This document shows positions 8,798-16,400 of a stretch of 64,000 bases of DNA, one piece after another. The position numbers and the translations under genes are program-made. Source of the DNA: Desulfovibrio sp. X2 (GTDB taxonomy: Bacteria; Desulfobacterota; Desulfovibrionia; Desulfovibrionales; Desulfovibrionaceae); assembly GCF_000422205.1 (NCBI RefSeq), contig NZ_ATHV01000022.1, positions 140,777 to 204,776 of the forward strand, read 5' to 3'. Below the pieces are notes generated by a model. That model saw nothing but the letters and a program-made list of their open reading frames with translations. It did no database searches and was not told the DNA's origin. The first letter of the stretch is position 1, and the number at the start of each line of letters is the position of its first letter.

Positions 8798-10050
8798 CCG
8801 TTTGCTGTCTGTTGCAACCGCCTCGGGTCCGGCCCGCCGAGCCAGTCCCGTTCCAGGAGAAATTCGTCAGTCAGGGCGTTCGCGCCTGCCGAAACGGCAT
8901 CCGCGAGCCCGAGATGGCGCGCGAGAAAGGCGCGGAAGGCCGCGCGCTCGGCTGCGAAGGGCGCGCTGCCCCTCTCCGGCGCATAGTCCACGCCCAAGGC
9001 GTCGAGGCGGGACGCGAGGCAGGCCATGCCGTGCGGGGCCTCCCCTCCCCGTCCCGTGAGCAGGCGCAGGAAATCCTTGCCCGCGAACGGTTCGAGGCAT
9101 CTGACTCCGAAATCGCAGGGGCGCGACTCCACGCAGGGCGCGCATTCGGCCGTGGCCTGCCAGACCGTGTGCCCCTCGCCGTAGGGCCCGGTCTCGAAGC
9201 ACCAAGCCGAGGAGAGGAACACGGCGTGCACGGGCGTGCCGAGGTGCGCGGCCAGGTGCATGGTCCCGGTGTCCGGAGTCAGCAGCGCATCGAGCGAGGC
9301 GACGACATCGAAGAGCCCCTCCCAGTCCGTGCGTCCGGCAAGGTTCTTCACCGCGCCGCGTGCTGCCCTGGGCAGGTGCGCGGCCACGGCCTCCCCGGCC
9401 TCGCGCTCCCCGGCCGCGCCGAGAAGATAGAGCGGCCCCTGCCCCTTGCGGCTCCACAGCGCCGAGGCGGCCGGGCCGAGCACTTCCGGCGGCAGCGAAC
9501 GGCGCTGGTTGCGTCCCGCAAGCACCACGCCCACGCCGCCGCCCTTCGGCACGGCGGCAGGATTGACCTCGCCCGGGGCCAGGGGAGCCGCGGCGTGGAA
9601 GGCCCAGAAATCCACGAGGTTCAGGCCGTAGGGACCGCGCTGCCGGGTCCAGCGGAAGGCCATGTCTGCCCAGGTGTCGCGCGTCTCCTGGCCGTCGCGG
9701 TTCACGTAGCCGCGCACGCGGTCGGGGTCGAAGAGCCGGGCCAGGGAGAAGTTGAGGCCGGAAAAGTTGAGGTTGTAGACCTCTGAGAAATCGCAGGCGG
9801 CGAGCTCCGCGAAGACCGGCAGGTTGTCCGCGGCAATCGCGGAAAGCCCCTGCCCGGGAGCGAGCCCTGCGGCATGCGCGCGCAGGGGGTGGAGCACGGC
9901 GTGGGGAAAGAGCAGGCCCGCGAGACTGGTCAGGGAGCGGTCCAGGCAGAGGTGCACCTCGCCCCGCCGGGCCAGGGTGAGGATGAGACGCTTGGTCTGC
10001 ACGAGGTCGCCGAAACGGGCGAGCTGGATAACGAGAAAGCGTTCGTTCAC
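8785..10050 (-). CDS. glycosyltransferase family 9 (heptosyltransferase-like) protein
   Basis: Family GT9 member, 421 residues, related to ADP-heptose:LPS heptosyltransferases. Evidence: N-terminal FLVIQLARFGDLVQTKRLI, the GT9 hallmark (I/V)xxxxxGD; a second domain beginning GGVGVVLAGRNQRRSLPPE; and the donor-binding signature LLTPDTGTMHLAAHLGTPVH. A cysteine cluster follows (CAPCVESRPCDFGVRCLEP), seen in several such enzymes. The C-terminus runs about 60 residues past the usual GT9 end. It overlaps the CgeB-type gene by 13 nt. The substrate is not determined. Confidence 0.88.
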   Translation of the reverse strand: MNERFLVIQLARFGDLVQTKRLILTLARRGEVHLCLDRSLTSLAGLLFPHAVLHPLRAHAAGLAPGQGLSAIAADNLPVFAELAACDFSEVYNLNFSGLNFSLARLFDPDRVRGYVNRDGQETRDTWADMAFRWTRQRGPYGLNLVDFWAFHAAAPLAPGEVNPAAVPKGGGVGVVLAGRNQRRSLPPEVLGPAASALWSRKGQGPLYLLGAAGEREAGEAVAAHLPRAARGAVKNLAGRTDWEGLFDVVASLDALLTPDTGTMHLAAHLGTPVHAVFLSSAWCFETGPYGEGHTVWQATAECAPCVESRPCDFGVRCLEPFAGKDFLRLLTGRGGEAPHGMACLASRLDALGVDYAPERGSAPFAAERAAFRAFLARHLGLADAVSAGANALTDEFLLERDWLGGPDPRRLQQTANGCLP

Positions 10051-10158
10051 GGTCGGTCTTTCAGGCCTTTTCCGGCCGATCTACCCCATTCGCAGGGGCG
10101 GGGCAAGAAAGCCGCCCGATTTACTCGCGGTCGGGCTTCTGCTAGGGTAACGACCCTT

Positions 10159-10836
10159 ATGCGCTACTATCCCATCTTCGTGAATCTGACGGACAAGGAC
10201 TGCCTCGTGGTCGGCGCCGGGGCCGTGGGCCGCCGCAAGATCGGCGCCCTGCTGGACCGCGGGCCGCGCTCCGTGCTGGTGGTGGACACGCGGCCTCCGG
10301 CCGACGACATGGCCGCCCTGCTGGACAATCCCCGCCTCTGCTACGAGACGCGGACCTTCCGGGACGAGGACGTGGACGGGAAGTTCATCGTCATCGCCTC
10401 CACGGACAACGAGGAGCTCAACTGGCGCATATCCAACCTCTGCAAGGATCGCGGCATCCTGTGCAACATCGTGGACCAGCCGGAGAAGTGCAGCTTCATC
10501 GTCCCGGCCGTGGTCAGCAAGGGCGACCTGACGCTGGCCGTGTCCACGGGCGGGGCGAGCCCTGCCCTCGCCAAGAAGATCCGCCGCGACCTCGAGGAGT
10601 ATTTCGGCTCCAACTACGGCGACTTCCTGATCCTCATGGCCAGGCTCAGGCCGCACGTCCTGGGCCTCGAGCGCGGCACGGAGCACAACACCGTCCTGTT
10701 CCGCGATCTCGTGGCCTCGGACCTTCTGAGCGCCTTCGAGAGGAACGACGCGGGCCGCGCGCGGGAGATCCTTGCCGCGCACCTGCCCGCCGAGATTTCC
10801 GGGCGCATCGACGAGGTGCTGGATGGCCTTTTCTGA
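10159..10836 (+). CDS. precorrin-2 dehydrogenase / sirohydrochlorin ferrochelatase-type protein (CysG N-terminal homologue)
   Basis: NAD-dependent oxidation of precorrin-2 to sirohydrochlorin, the entry to siroheme and, in this bacterial group, to the siroheme-dependent haem route. The 225 residues show the N-terminal nucleotide-binding fold YYPIFVNLTDKDCLVVGAGA followed by VGRRKIGALL, then IASTDNEELNWRISNLC, CNIVDQPEKCSFIVPAVV and the catalytic-region STGGASPALAKKIRRDLEEY. The ATG at 10159 gives the standard N-terminus; no strong ribosome-binding site. It overlaps the next gene (HemX/CcsA-like) by 14 nt and is followed by hemA: a tetrapyrrole operon. Whether it also chelates iron cannot be read. 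Confidence 0.93.
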   Translation: MRYYPIFVNLTDKDCLVVGAGAVGRRKIGALLDRGPRSVLVVDTRPPADDMAALLDNPRLCYETRTFRDEDVDGKFIVIASTDNEELNWRISNLCKDRGILCNIVDQPEKCSFIVPAVVSKGDLTLAVSTGGASPALAKKIRRDLEEYFGSNYGDFLILMARLRPHVLGLERGTEHNTVLFRDLVASDLLSAFERNDAGRAREILAAHLPAEISGRIDEVLDGLF

Positions 10837-11656
10837 TCTGCTGCGCTGGATAGTCTTCGGCTGCTACTTCGCGGGCGCCACAGGCGTCTTCCTCGGCCTC
10901 GTCACCAGCCGCAAGGGACTCTTGCGGCTGGGCGCGTGGATCACCGGGCTCGGCTTCGCCGCGCACACCGCCGACCTCGTCCTGTGGCTCGTCGGCGGGC
11001 TCTCCCACGGCCCGGAGGAGTCCTACATAAGCCTCCTCTCCTGGGTCCTGCTGGTCGTCTTCGTCATCCTCTGGCGCACGCGCGACCTCGCCTTCCTGGG
11101 CATGGCCGCGGCCCCGCTCGCCTTTCTCATGTACACGGTCTCCTTCGCCTTCTCGGGACTTCGCGTGGTCGTTCCCCAGGAATACGCCGCACTCTTCTGG
11201 GTCGTGCACATCGGCTCCATCTACGTCTCCATGGGCCTGCTCGCCATGGCCTTCGGCGCGGGCATGGCCTTCATGTACATGGAACGCAAGATCAAGACCA
11301 AGGCAAAGCTCTCGGGCTTTCAGCGCGAGATGCCGTCGCTGCAGGCCTTCGACAAGGTCAACCGCCTGGCCGCCCTGGTGGGCTTCCCGCTCTTCACCCT
11401 GGGCATCGGCTCGGGCTTCGTCTGGTCCGGCCTCATGCGCAAGATGGCCTACACGGGCCATCCGCGCGAGATCCTGTCCATCATCGGCTGGCTCATCTAC
11501 GCCTTCCTCTTCCATCAGAGGCTGGCCATGGGCTGGCAGGGCCGCAAGCCCGCGCGGCTGGCCATATGGCTCTTCATCTTTCTCGTCTGCGCCATGCTGG
11601 CAGTGAACCTGCTGTCCCCCATGCACCACAGCGTCGTCCTTCAACAGCCCTCGTAA
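10823..11656 (+). CDS. HemX/CcsA-like cytochrome c assembly membrane protein
   Basis: Integral membrane protein of 277 residues with about eight hydrophobic segments, of the CcsA/HemX family that handles haem for cytochrome c maturation or regulates HemA. Visible segments include WIVFGCYFAGATGVFLGLV, LSWVLLVVFVILW, LFWVVHIGSIYVSMGLLAMA, GFPLFTLGIGSGFVW and LAIWLFIFLVCAMLAVNLL. Two histidines lie in likely positions (HTADLVLWL and VVHIGSIY). Start at 10823 lies inside the end of the precorrin-2 dehydrogenase gene, and hemA begins four bases after its stop. The context favours a HemX role next to hemA rather than the full CcsA of system II, but this is inference. Confidence 0.87.
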   Translation: MAFSDLLRWIVFGCYFAGATGVFLGLVTSRKGLLRLGAWITGLGFAAHTADLVLWLVGGLSHGPEESYISLLSWVLLVVFVILWRTRDLAFLGMAAAPLAFLMYTVSFAFSGLRVVVPQEYAALFWVVHIGSIYVSMGLLAMAFGAGMAFMYMERKIKTKAKLSGFQREMPSLQAFDKVNRLAALVGFPLFTLGIGSGFVWSGLMRKMAYTGHPREILSIIGWLIYAFLFHQRLAMGWQGRKPARLAIWLFIFLVCAMLAVNLLSPMHHSVVLQQPS

Positions 11657-11660
11657 CCCA

Positions 11661-13019
11661 GTGAAAAACGATATCTTTCTCATCGGTCTGAACCACAAGA
11701 CCGCAGACGTCGAGGTCCGCGAGCGGTTCGCCCTCTCGGACAAGCCAGATACGGCCCGCCGTCTCGTCTCCGGCCCGGTGCGCGAGGCCATGGCCCTGTC
11801 CACCTGCAACCGCGTGGAAGTGCTGGCGGTGGGCTCGGGCGACGTGATCGGCCATGTGGCCCAGGTCTGGGCCGGGGCCTGCGGGCAGCCGCCCCGTCTG
11901 CTCGAGGAGGCGGCCTACGTGCACCGCGAGCTGGACGCCGTGCGCCACGTCTTCAGCGTGGCTTCGAGCCTGGACTCCATGGTCGTGGGCGAGCCGCAGA
12001 TCCTGGGGCAGCTGAAAGACGCCTACCGCGCGGCGGTCGATCTGGGGACGGCCAGGGTCATCGTCAACCGGCTGCTGCACAAGGCCTTCTTCGTGGCCAA
12101 GCGGGTGCGCACGGAGACCGAGGTGGCCTCGAGCGCCGTGAGCATCAGCTACGCGGCCGTGGAACTGGCCAAGAAGATCTTCGGCGAGCTCGCGGGCAAG
12201 CGGGCCATGCTCGTGGGCGCGGGCGAGATGGCCGAGCTGGCCGCCCAGAACCTGCTTTCCGGCGGCATCGAGCACATCGTGGTCGCCAACCGCACCCTGT
12301 CCCGGGCCGAGGAGCTGGCCGCGCGCTTCCGCGGCACGCCCATCGCCATCGAGGACATGTACGAGCACCTGCACGAGACGGACATCGTCATCAGCTCCAC
12401 GGGCTCGCCCACGGCCGTGATCCGCGCCCAGCACGTGCGCGACGTGCTGCGCAGGCGCCGCAACCGGCCCATGTTCTTCATCGACATCGCCGTGCCCCGC
12501 GACATCGACCCCGATGTGAACCTGCTGGACAACGTCTATCTCTACGACATCGACGACCTGCGCGAGGTCGTGGAGGAGAACCTGGCGCAGCGGCGCGGCG
12601 AGGCCGAGCGCGCGGCGACCATCGTGGCCGCGGAGACCGAATCCTTCGCCAAGTGGCTGAGTTCGCTGAGCCTGCACCCGACCATCCGCGACCTCATGGC
12701 CCACGGCGAGGACCTGGCGCGGCGCGAGCTGGCCAAGACCCTGCGCCGCCTCGGGCCGGACGTGGACGACAGGACCCGGGAGAGCCTGGAGACCCTGGTC
12801 CTGTCCATCGCCCAGAAGCTCTACCACGAGCCCGTCTGCTTCCTGAAGCGGCGCGCCCAGGAGGAAGGCGGAGCCGAGCGCTTCATCGACCTCTCCCGCC
12901 GCATGTTCAACCTGGACCGCGAGAGCATCCCCCCGGACGCCCACGCCGACCGCAAACCCTCCCTGACGGACGACGACGCCTGCGACTGCGGGCTCGACGA
13001 GCCGGACGGCACCGAATAA
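11661..13019 (+). CDS. hemA: glutamyl-tRNA reductase
   Basis: NADPH-dependent reduction of glutamyl-tRNA(Glu) to glutamate-1-semialdehyde, the first committed step of C5-pathway tetrapyrrole synthesis. The 452 residues show FLIGLNHKTADVEVRERFAL, the catalytic cysteine in LSTCNRVEVLAV, SSLDSMVVGEPQILGQL, the NADPH-domain GAGEMAELAAQNLL and the dimerisation helix at the C-terminus. Translation starts at GTG 11661, four bases after the preceding stop, with no separate ribosome-binding site: coupling is likely. A short acidic tail (DDDACDCGLDEPD) extends beyond the family core. Confidence 0.97.
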   Translation: MKNDIFLIGLNHKTADVEVRERFALSDKPDTARRLVSGPVREAMALSTCNRVEVLAVGSGDVIGHVAQVWAGACGQPPRLLEEAAYVHRELDAVRHVFSVASSLDSMVVGEPQILGQLKDAYRAAVDLGTARVIVNRLLHKAFFVAKRVRTETEVASSAVSISYAAVELAKKIFGELAGKRAMLVGAGEMAELAAQNLLSGGIEHIVVANRTLSRAEELAARFRGTPIAIEDMYEHLHETDIVISSTGSPTAVIRAQHVRDVLRRRRNRPMFFIDIAVPRDIDPDVNLLDNVYLYDIDDLREVVEENLAQRRGEAERAATIVAAETESFAKWLSSLSLHPTIRDLMAHGEDLARRELAKTLRRLGPDVDDRTRESLETLVLSIAQKLYHEPVCFLKRRAQEEGGAERFIDLSRRMFNLDRESIPPDAHADRKPSLTDDDACDCGLDEPDGTE

Positions 13020-13028
13020 AGGAGTCCC

Positions 13029-13364
13029 ATGCGCTGGTACGTCGTAGACGAGCTCGCTGCCGCGGACGTCAAACGCATCGTCGAGGCCCTGGAGACGCGC
13101 GGTCTGCAAAGCCCCATCGAAGGCCTCTACTACCTGACCGTGCCCGAGGAGCTTCTGTCCGAGGAGCAGCGGGCGCACGCGGCCGAATGCGGCCCGCACG
13201 TCATGGCGCTCGAGACCGAGGACGAATTCCTGCGTCTCGAGCTTCTCGTGCGCGCCCGGGGCAGGATGCGCTGCTCCTGCGTGCACTACGCGAGCCCCGA
13301 GGCGCGCTCCTGGGCCATCGACTTCCTGGACGCCTTCATCCGGGAGTTGGACATCCCGGTCTAG
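13029..13364 (+). CDS. conserved hypothetical protein, 111 aa
   Basis: Small soluble protein that I cannot place in a named family. It begins MRWYVVDELAAADVKRIVEA, has an acidic middle and a C-terminal CSCVHYASPEARSWAIDFLD segment with two close cysteines and a histidine. AAAGGAG lies right before the ATG. It is sandwiched between hemA (9 nt) and tilS (25 nt) on the same strand, and its codon use matches its neighbours, so it is a real gene. Confidence 0.8.
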   Translation: MRWYVVDELAAADVKRIVEALETRGLQSPIEGLYYLTVPEELLSEEQRAHAAECGPHVMALETEDEFLRLELLVRARGRMRCSCVHYASPEARSWAIDFLDAFIRELDIPV

Positions 13365-13389
13365 CCCCCGTCCGGCCGCGGGAGAACGC

Positions 13390-14454
13390 ATGGCATCGCC
13401 CCGTATCCTGCCCGATACCCTGCCCCACACCCTGCAGGACCTGCCCCCGGCCCAGGCCCACCTCTGCCTGGACGTGCAGCGCTTCGTCTCCCGGGAGCTC
13501 GGCGTCGAACTCGCCGGGCGCAGTCTGCTCGTGGCCTTCTCGGGCGGCGCCGACTCCACCGCCCTGCTCCTGGCCTTCCACTACCTCGCTCCGCGCCTCT
13601 CCGCGCGCATCGCGGCCGCGCACCTGGACCACGGGCTCAGGCCCGAGTCGGCGGATGACGCCGCGCACTGCCGCGCCTTCTGCGCCGCGCTCGGCATCCC
13701 GTACTTCGGGGAGCGCGAGGACGTGGCCGAGCTTTCGCGGCGCAAGGGCATGGGGCTCGAAGAGGCCGGGCGCATCGCCCGCCGCGATTTCCTGCAGAGG
13801 GTCATTCTCGAGACCGGAGCGGACTGGGTGCTGTTCGGCCATCACCTGAACGACCTGGCCGAAGACCAGCTCATGCGCCTCATGCGCGGCACGGGCTGGC
13901 CAGAACTCGGCGGCATGGCCGGAGTGGACGTGGACCGCAGCCTGCTGCGGCCCTTCCTGCTCACGCCGCGCGCCCGTCTGCGGGAATTCCTGCAGGCCGC
14001 GGGAGTCCCCTGGCGCGAAGACGCCAGCAACCAGGACCCGGCATTCCTGCGCAACCGAGTGCGCCACGACGTGCTGCCCCTGTTCGTGCGCGAGAACCCG
14101 AACTACCTCACGGCCGCCGCCCGGCTCTGGAACCTGGCGCGCCTGGACCGCGAGCTTGCGGCGGCAAGCCTCTCCGAACCGGAGCCTGGGCTTGGGCTCG
14201 GCGAGGAGCCGGACACCCTCGTCCTGCGTGCGGAAGTGCTCGACGCGGCCCATCCGGCCGTGCGCCTGCGGCTGTGCAAGCAGGCGCTCACGCGGCTCGG
14301 TCCGGGGCAGCCGCTCATGGACGGGCTCATGGACCTCGAGCATGCCTGGACCGCGCGGCGCATCGGCGCGGCTGTCCGCTTTCCCGGGGACAAGGAGGCG
14401 CGTGTGGCTCCGGAAGGCATCGTCTTCGGCCGCGTGCGCCGGTTCGTTTCCTGA
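13390..14454 (+). CDS. tilS: tRNA(Ile)-lysidine synthase
   Basis: ATP-dependent ligation of lysine to C34 of the tRNA-Ile CAU anticodon so it reads AUA. The PP-loop signature SGGADSTALL lies near residues 55-65, followed by AHLDHGLRPESADDA, FGHHLNDLAEDQLMRLMRGT and the catalytic RNRVRHDVLPL. At 354 residues it lacks room for the long C-terminal domains of the E. coli enzyme, so it is the shorter form. The ATG at 13390 follows GGGAGAAC. It belongs to the hemA plus-strand cluster. Confidence 0.95.
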   Translation: MASPRILPDTLPHTLQDLPPAQAHLCLDVQRFVSRELGVELAGRSLLVAFSGGADSTALLLAFHYLAPRLSARIAAAHLDHGLRPESADDAAHCRAFCAALGIPYFGEREDVAELSRRKGMGLEEAGRIARRDFLQRVILETGADWVLFGHHLNDLAEDQLMRLMRGTGWPELGGMAGVDVDRSLLRPFLLTPRARLREFLQAAGVPWREDASNQDPAFLRNRVRHDVLPLFVRENPNYLTAAARLWNLARLDRELAAASLSEPEPGLGLGEEPDTLVLRAEVLDAAHPAVRLRLCKQALTRLGPGQPLMDGLMDLEHAWTARRIGAAVRFPGDKEARVAPEGIVFGRVRRFVS

Positions 14455-14510
14455 CGCTCGATTCTCTTCATCCCACAGAGCTTCCGGAGGCCCCGGCCAG
14501 CGCAGGTGCG

Positions 14511-14539
14511 TTGACAGCGCAGTTGTGAAAGAGTAGACA
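14511..14539 (+). promoter_or_regulatory. candidate sigma-70 promoter for adk
   Basis: Perfect TTGACA at 14511-14516, a 17-nt spacer, and TAGACA at 14534-14539 (three of six to TATAAT, including the first two positions). It lies in the only sizeable gap of this plus-strand region, 36 nt before the adk ATG, and suggests that adk is transcribed independently of tilS. Confidence 0.5.
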
Positions 14540-14574
14540 AGACCACTTTGTGAAAATTTCCACAGGAGGACGCG

Positions 14575-15246
14575 ATGAATATCCTGATCTTCGGCCCCAA
14601 CGGTAGCGGCAAGGGCACGCAGGGCTCCCTGGTCAAGAAGAAGTACAACCTCGACCACATCGAATCCGGTGCCATCTTCCGCCAGCACATCGGCGGCGGC
14701 ACCGAGCTCGGCAAGAAGGCGAAGGAATACATCGACCGCGGCGAGCTGGTTCCCGACGACATCACCATTCCCATGGTCCTCGACGTGCTCAAGAAGTCCA
14801 GCGCCAACGGCTGGCTGCTCGACGGCTTCCCGCGTTCCATCGTCCAGGCCCAGAAGCTCTGGGAGGCCCTGCAGAAGGACGGCGTGAAGCTCGACTACGT
14901 CATCGAGATCCTGCTGCCCCGCCAGGTGGCCAAGAACCGCATCATGGGCCGTCGCCTTTGCAAGAACGACCCCAACCATCCGAACAACATCTTCATCGAC
15001 GCCATCAAGCCCGACGGCGACAAGTGCCGCGTCTGCGGCGGCGAGCTCACCGCCCGCTCCGACGACCAGGACGAGGGCGCCATCGACAAGCGTCACGACA
15101 TCTACTACGACACCAAGACCGGCACCCTGGCCGCCAGCTACTTCTACAAGGACCTGGCTCCCAAGGCTGGCTTCAAGTACATCGAGCTCAACGGCGAGGG
15201 CTCCATCGACTCCATCAAGGAAACCCTGATCGCGCAGCTCGACTAG
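14575..15246 (+). CDS. adk: adenylate kinase, metal-binding LID type
   Basis: Interconverts 2 ADP with ATP + AMP; cytoplasmic. 223 residues with P-loop FGPNGSGKGTQ, AMP-binding DGFPRSIVQAQ and a LID domain. The LID carries RRLCKNDPNH and DKCRVCGGEL; counting codons places the ligands at Cys129, His135, Cys151 and Cys154, exactly the set reported for the Zn/Co/Fe adenylate kinase of Desulfovibrio gigas. ACAGGAGGA precedes the ATG. A promoter candidate lies upstream and a perfect palindromic terminator downstream, so it is likely monocistronic. Confidence 0.96.
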   Translation: MNILIFGPNGSGKGTQGSLVKKKYNLDHIESGAIFRQHIGGGTELGKKAKEYIDRGELVPDDITIPMVLDVLKKSSANGWLLDGFPRSIVQAQKLWEALQKDGVKLDYVIEILLPRQVAKNRIMGRRLCKNDPNHPNNIFIDAIKPDGDKCRVCGGELTARSDDQDEGAIDKRHDIYYDTKTGTLAASYFYKDLAPKAGFKYIELNGEGSIDSIKETLIAQLD

Positions 15247-15270
15247 AGCCCGCGCAGCCTGCCAGGGCAG

Positions 15271-15315
15271 CAATGAAAAAGGGGCGCACCGTGACGGTGC
15301 GCCCCTTTTTCATTG
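15271..15315. terminator. bidirectional intrinsic terminator (perfect 21-bp arms)
   Basis: Arms 15271-15291 and 15295-15315 are exact reverse complements around the 3-nt loop TGA. The GC-rich core (GGGGCGCACCG) is flanked by AAAAA on the left and TTTTT on the right, so the hairpin plus U-tract works for adk from the left and for the convergent membrane-protein gene from the right. Confidence 0.93.
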
Positions 15316-15357
15316 TGCGGCCCGAGCCCGATGTGGACCCGATGTCGCTGCTCGCCG

Positions 15358-15687
15358 TCAGGCCTTCCGGACGCCGCGCCTTCCCGGCTTGCGGCTGGCG
15401 ATGCGGCGTTCGATGGGCTTGAGCTCGAAGATGGTGACGTAGAGGTAGAGGACGCCCAGGGCGTTGAAGATGATGAAGGACTTCCAGCCGCCGTTCAGCA
15501 GCCAGTCCACCTGGGGAAAGACGTGCATGCGGGAGCTGCCCTGGCTGATGTGCCAGACCTTCCAGAGGGAGAAAGTGCCCCAGATGATGCCCCAGACCAG
15601 AAGATGGCAGCAGAAGCGGATCCTGGAGACCAGCATGCGACGGTACAGGATTCCGTCGTATTCCTGTTCCTTGTCCAGAAAGCTCAT
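15358..15687 (-). CDS. small two-TM membrane protein, unknown
   Basis: Predicted 109-residue inner-membrane protein of no recognised family. It starts MSFLDKEQEYDGILYRRMLV, with two hydrophobic segments (about residues 24-42, FCCHLLVWGIIWGTFSLW, and about 68-88, FIIFNALGVLYLYVTIFEL) and a basic C-terminal tail. GGGAGGAGGGGAC sits just upstream of the ATG at 15687, which selects this start over longer in-frame options. It is convergent with adk across the shared terminator. Confidence 0.75.
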   Translation of the reverse strand: MSFLDKEQEYDGILYRRMLVSRIRFCCHLLVWGIIWGTFSLWKVWHISQGSSRMHVFPQVDWLLNGGWKSFIIFNALGVLYLYVTIFELKPIERRIASRKPGRRGVRKA

Positions 15688-15988
15688 AGCGTCCCCTCCT
15701 CCCGAGTCCGCCTGCCTCTGCCGTTGCCCTTCCCGGTTCGTGTCGCGCCGGCATCGGCGGCTCGATTGCGGCAAGTCCGAACGTTTCGCCCAAGCGATAT
15801 CAGCAGGGGATGAACTTCACAAGTCCCTGCAATCAAAATATTGCGGATGGTTGGAGAAAATCACTCCCCGAAGACGGGAAAGCATTGTCTCGGCTGGCGC
15901 GGCTTCCGGAGAACCATCGCACGGCAAAAACGAAAAGCCGGCCGCGCAGTGCGCGGCCGGCCATGGATATATCACTCGGGAGTGAGGC
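15688..15988. other. intergenic region between small membrane-protein gene and rpsT
   Basis: About 300 nt without a supportable gene. It holds the rpsT terminator at its right end (15926-15961) and, by position, the promoter of the minus-strand membrane-protein gene, for which I see no convincing -35/-10 pair. No RNA gene is recognisable. Confidence 0.6.
15926..15961 (-). terminator. rpsT intrinsic terminator
   Basis: Perfect 11-bp stem: 15937-15947 (GCCGGCCGCGC) pairs with 15951-15961 around a 3-nt loop. On the minus strand it is followed by TTTTCGTTTTT, and it lies 27 nt after the rpsT stop. Confidence 0.92.
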
Positions 15989-16252
15989 TTAGGCCAGCTT
16001 GTTGACCGCGACGCTCAGGCGGGAAACCTTGCGGCCCGCGGCACGCCAATGCAGGACCTTCTTGCCCGCGGCCTTGTCCAGGACGGAGGTGGCGTCGACC
16101 AGAGCGGCCTGGGCCTTCTCCTTGTCTCCGGCGGCCAGCGCCTCGCGCACGGCCTTCACGGCGTTCTTCACACGGGTCTTCATGGCCCGATTGCGGGCAT
16201 TGCGGATCAGGCTCTGCTTGTGCCTCTTGAGCGCGGACTTGTGATTGGCCAA
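15989..16252 (-). CDS. rpsT: 30S ribosomal protein S20
   Basis: Primary 16S rRNA-binding protein of the small subunit. The 87 residues begin [20 protein letters not shown], followed by the family helix [16 protein letters not shown], and end [33 protein letters not shown] precedes the ATG. It has its own promoter candidate and terminator, so it is likely a single-gene unit at the end of the glyQS region. Confidence 0.98.
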   Translation of the reverse strand: MANHKSALKRHKQSLIRNARNRAMKTRVKNAVKAVREALAAGDKEKAQAALVDATSVLDKAAGKKVLHWRAAGRKVSRLSVAVNKLA

Positions 16253-16321
16253 CTTTGCTTCTCCCTTATGTTCTCTTGAAGTGGTTCGTTTCCTTGGTGC
16301 GCACTGCGTGCGGAAAAGGTG

Positions 16322-16350
16322 CCGTTACACCCTGCTCCTGGCGTTGTCAA
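16322..16350 (-). promoter_or_regulatory. candidate sigma-70 promoter for rpsT
   Basis: On the minus strand, TTGACA (16350-16345), a 17-nt spacer, then TAACGG (16327-16322; TAA-start -10-like). It lies in the 148-nt gap between glyS and rpsT and gives a leader of about 65 nt. Confidence 0.5.
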
Positions 16351-16400
16351 CTCCTCTCCTCTCCTGTGCCCGATAAAAACGGGCCTGCCGTGCGCCCATC

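Noticed and set aside
14548..14564. TTGTGA-N6-CCACA resembling a CRP/HcpR site before adk
   Set aside because: The right half-site has a mismatch, and it lies downstream of the promoter candidate, running into the ribosome-binding site.
16366..16384. Short hairpin around ATAAAAACGGG as glyS terminator
   Set aside because: The stem is only five base pairs with the T-run inside the loop, not after the stem.
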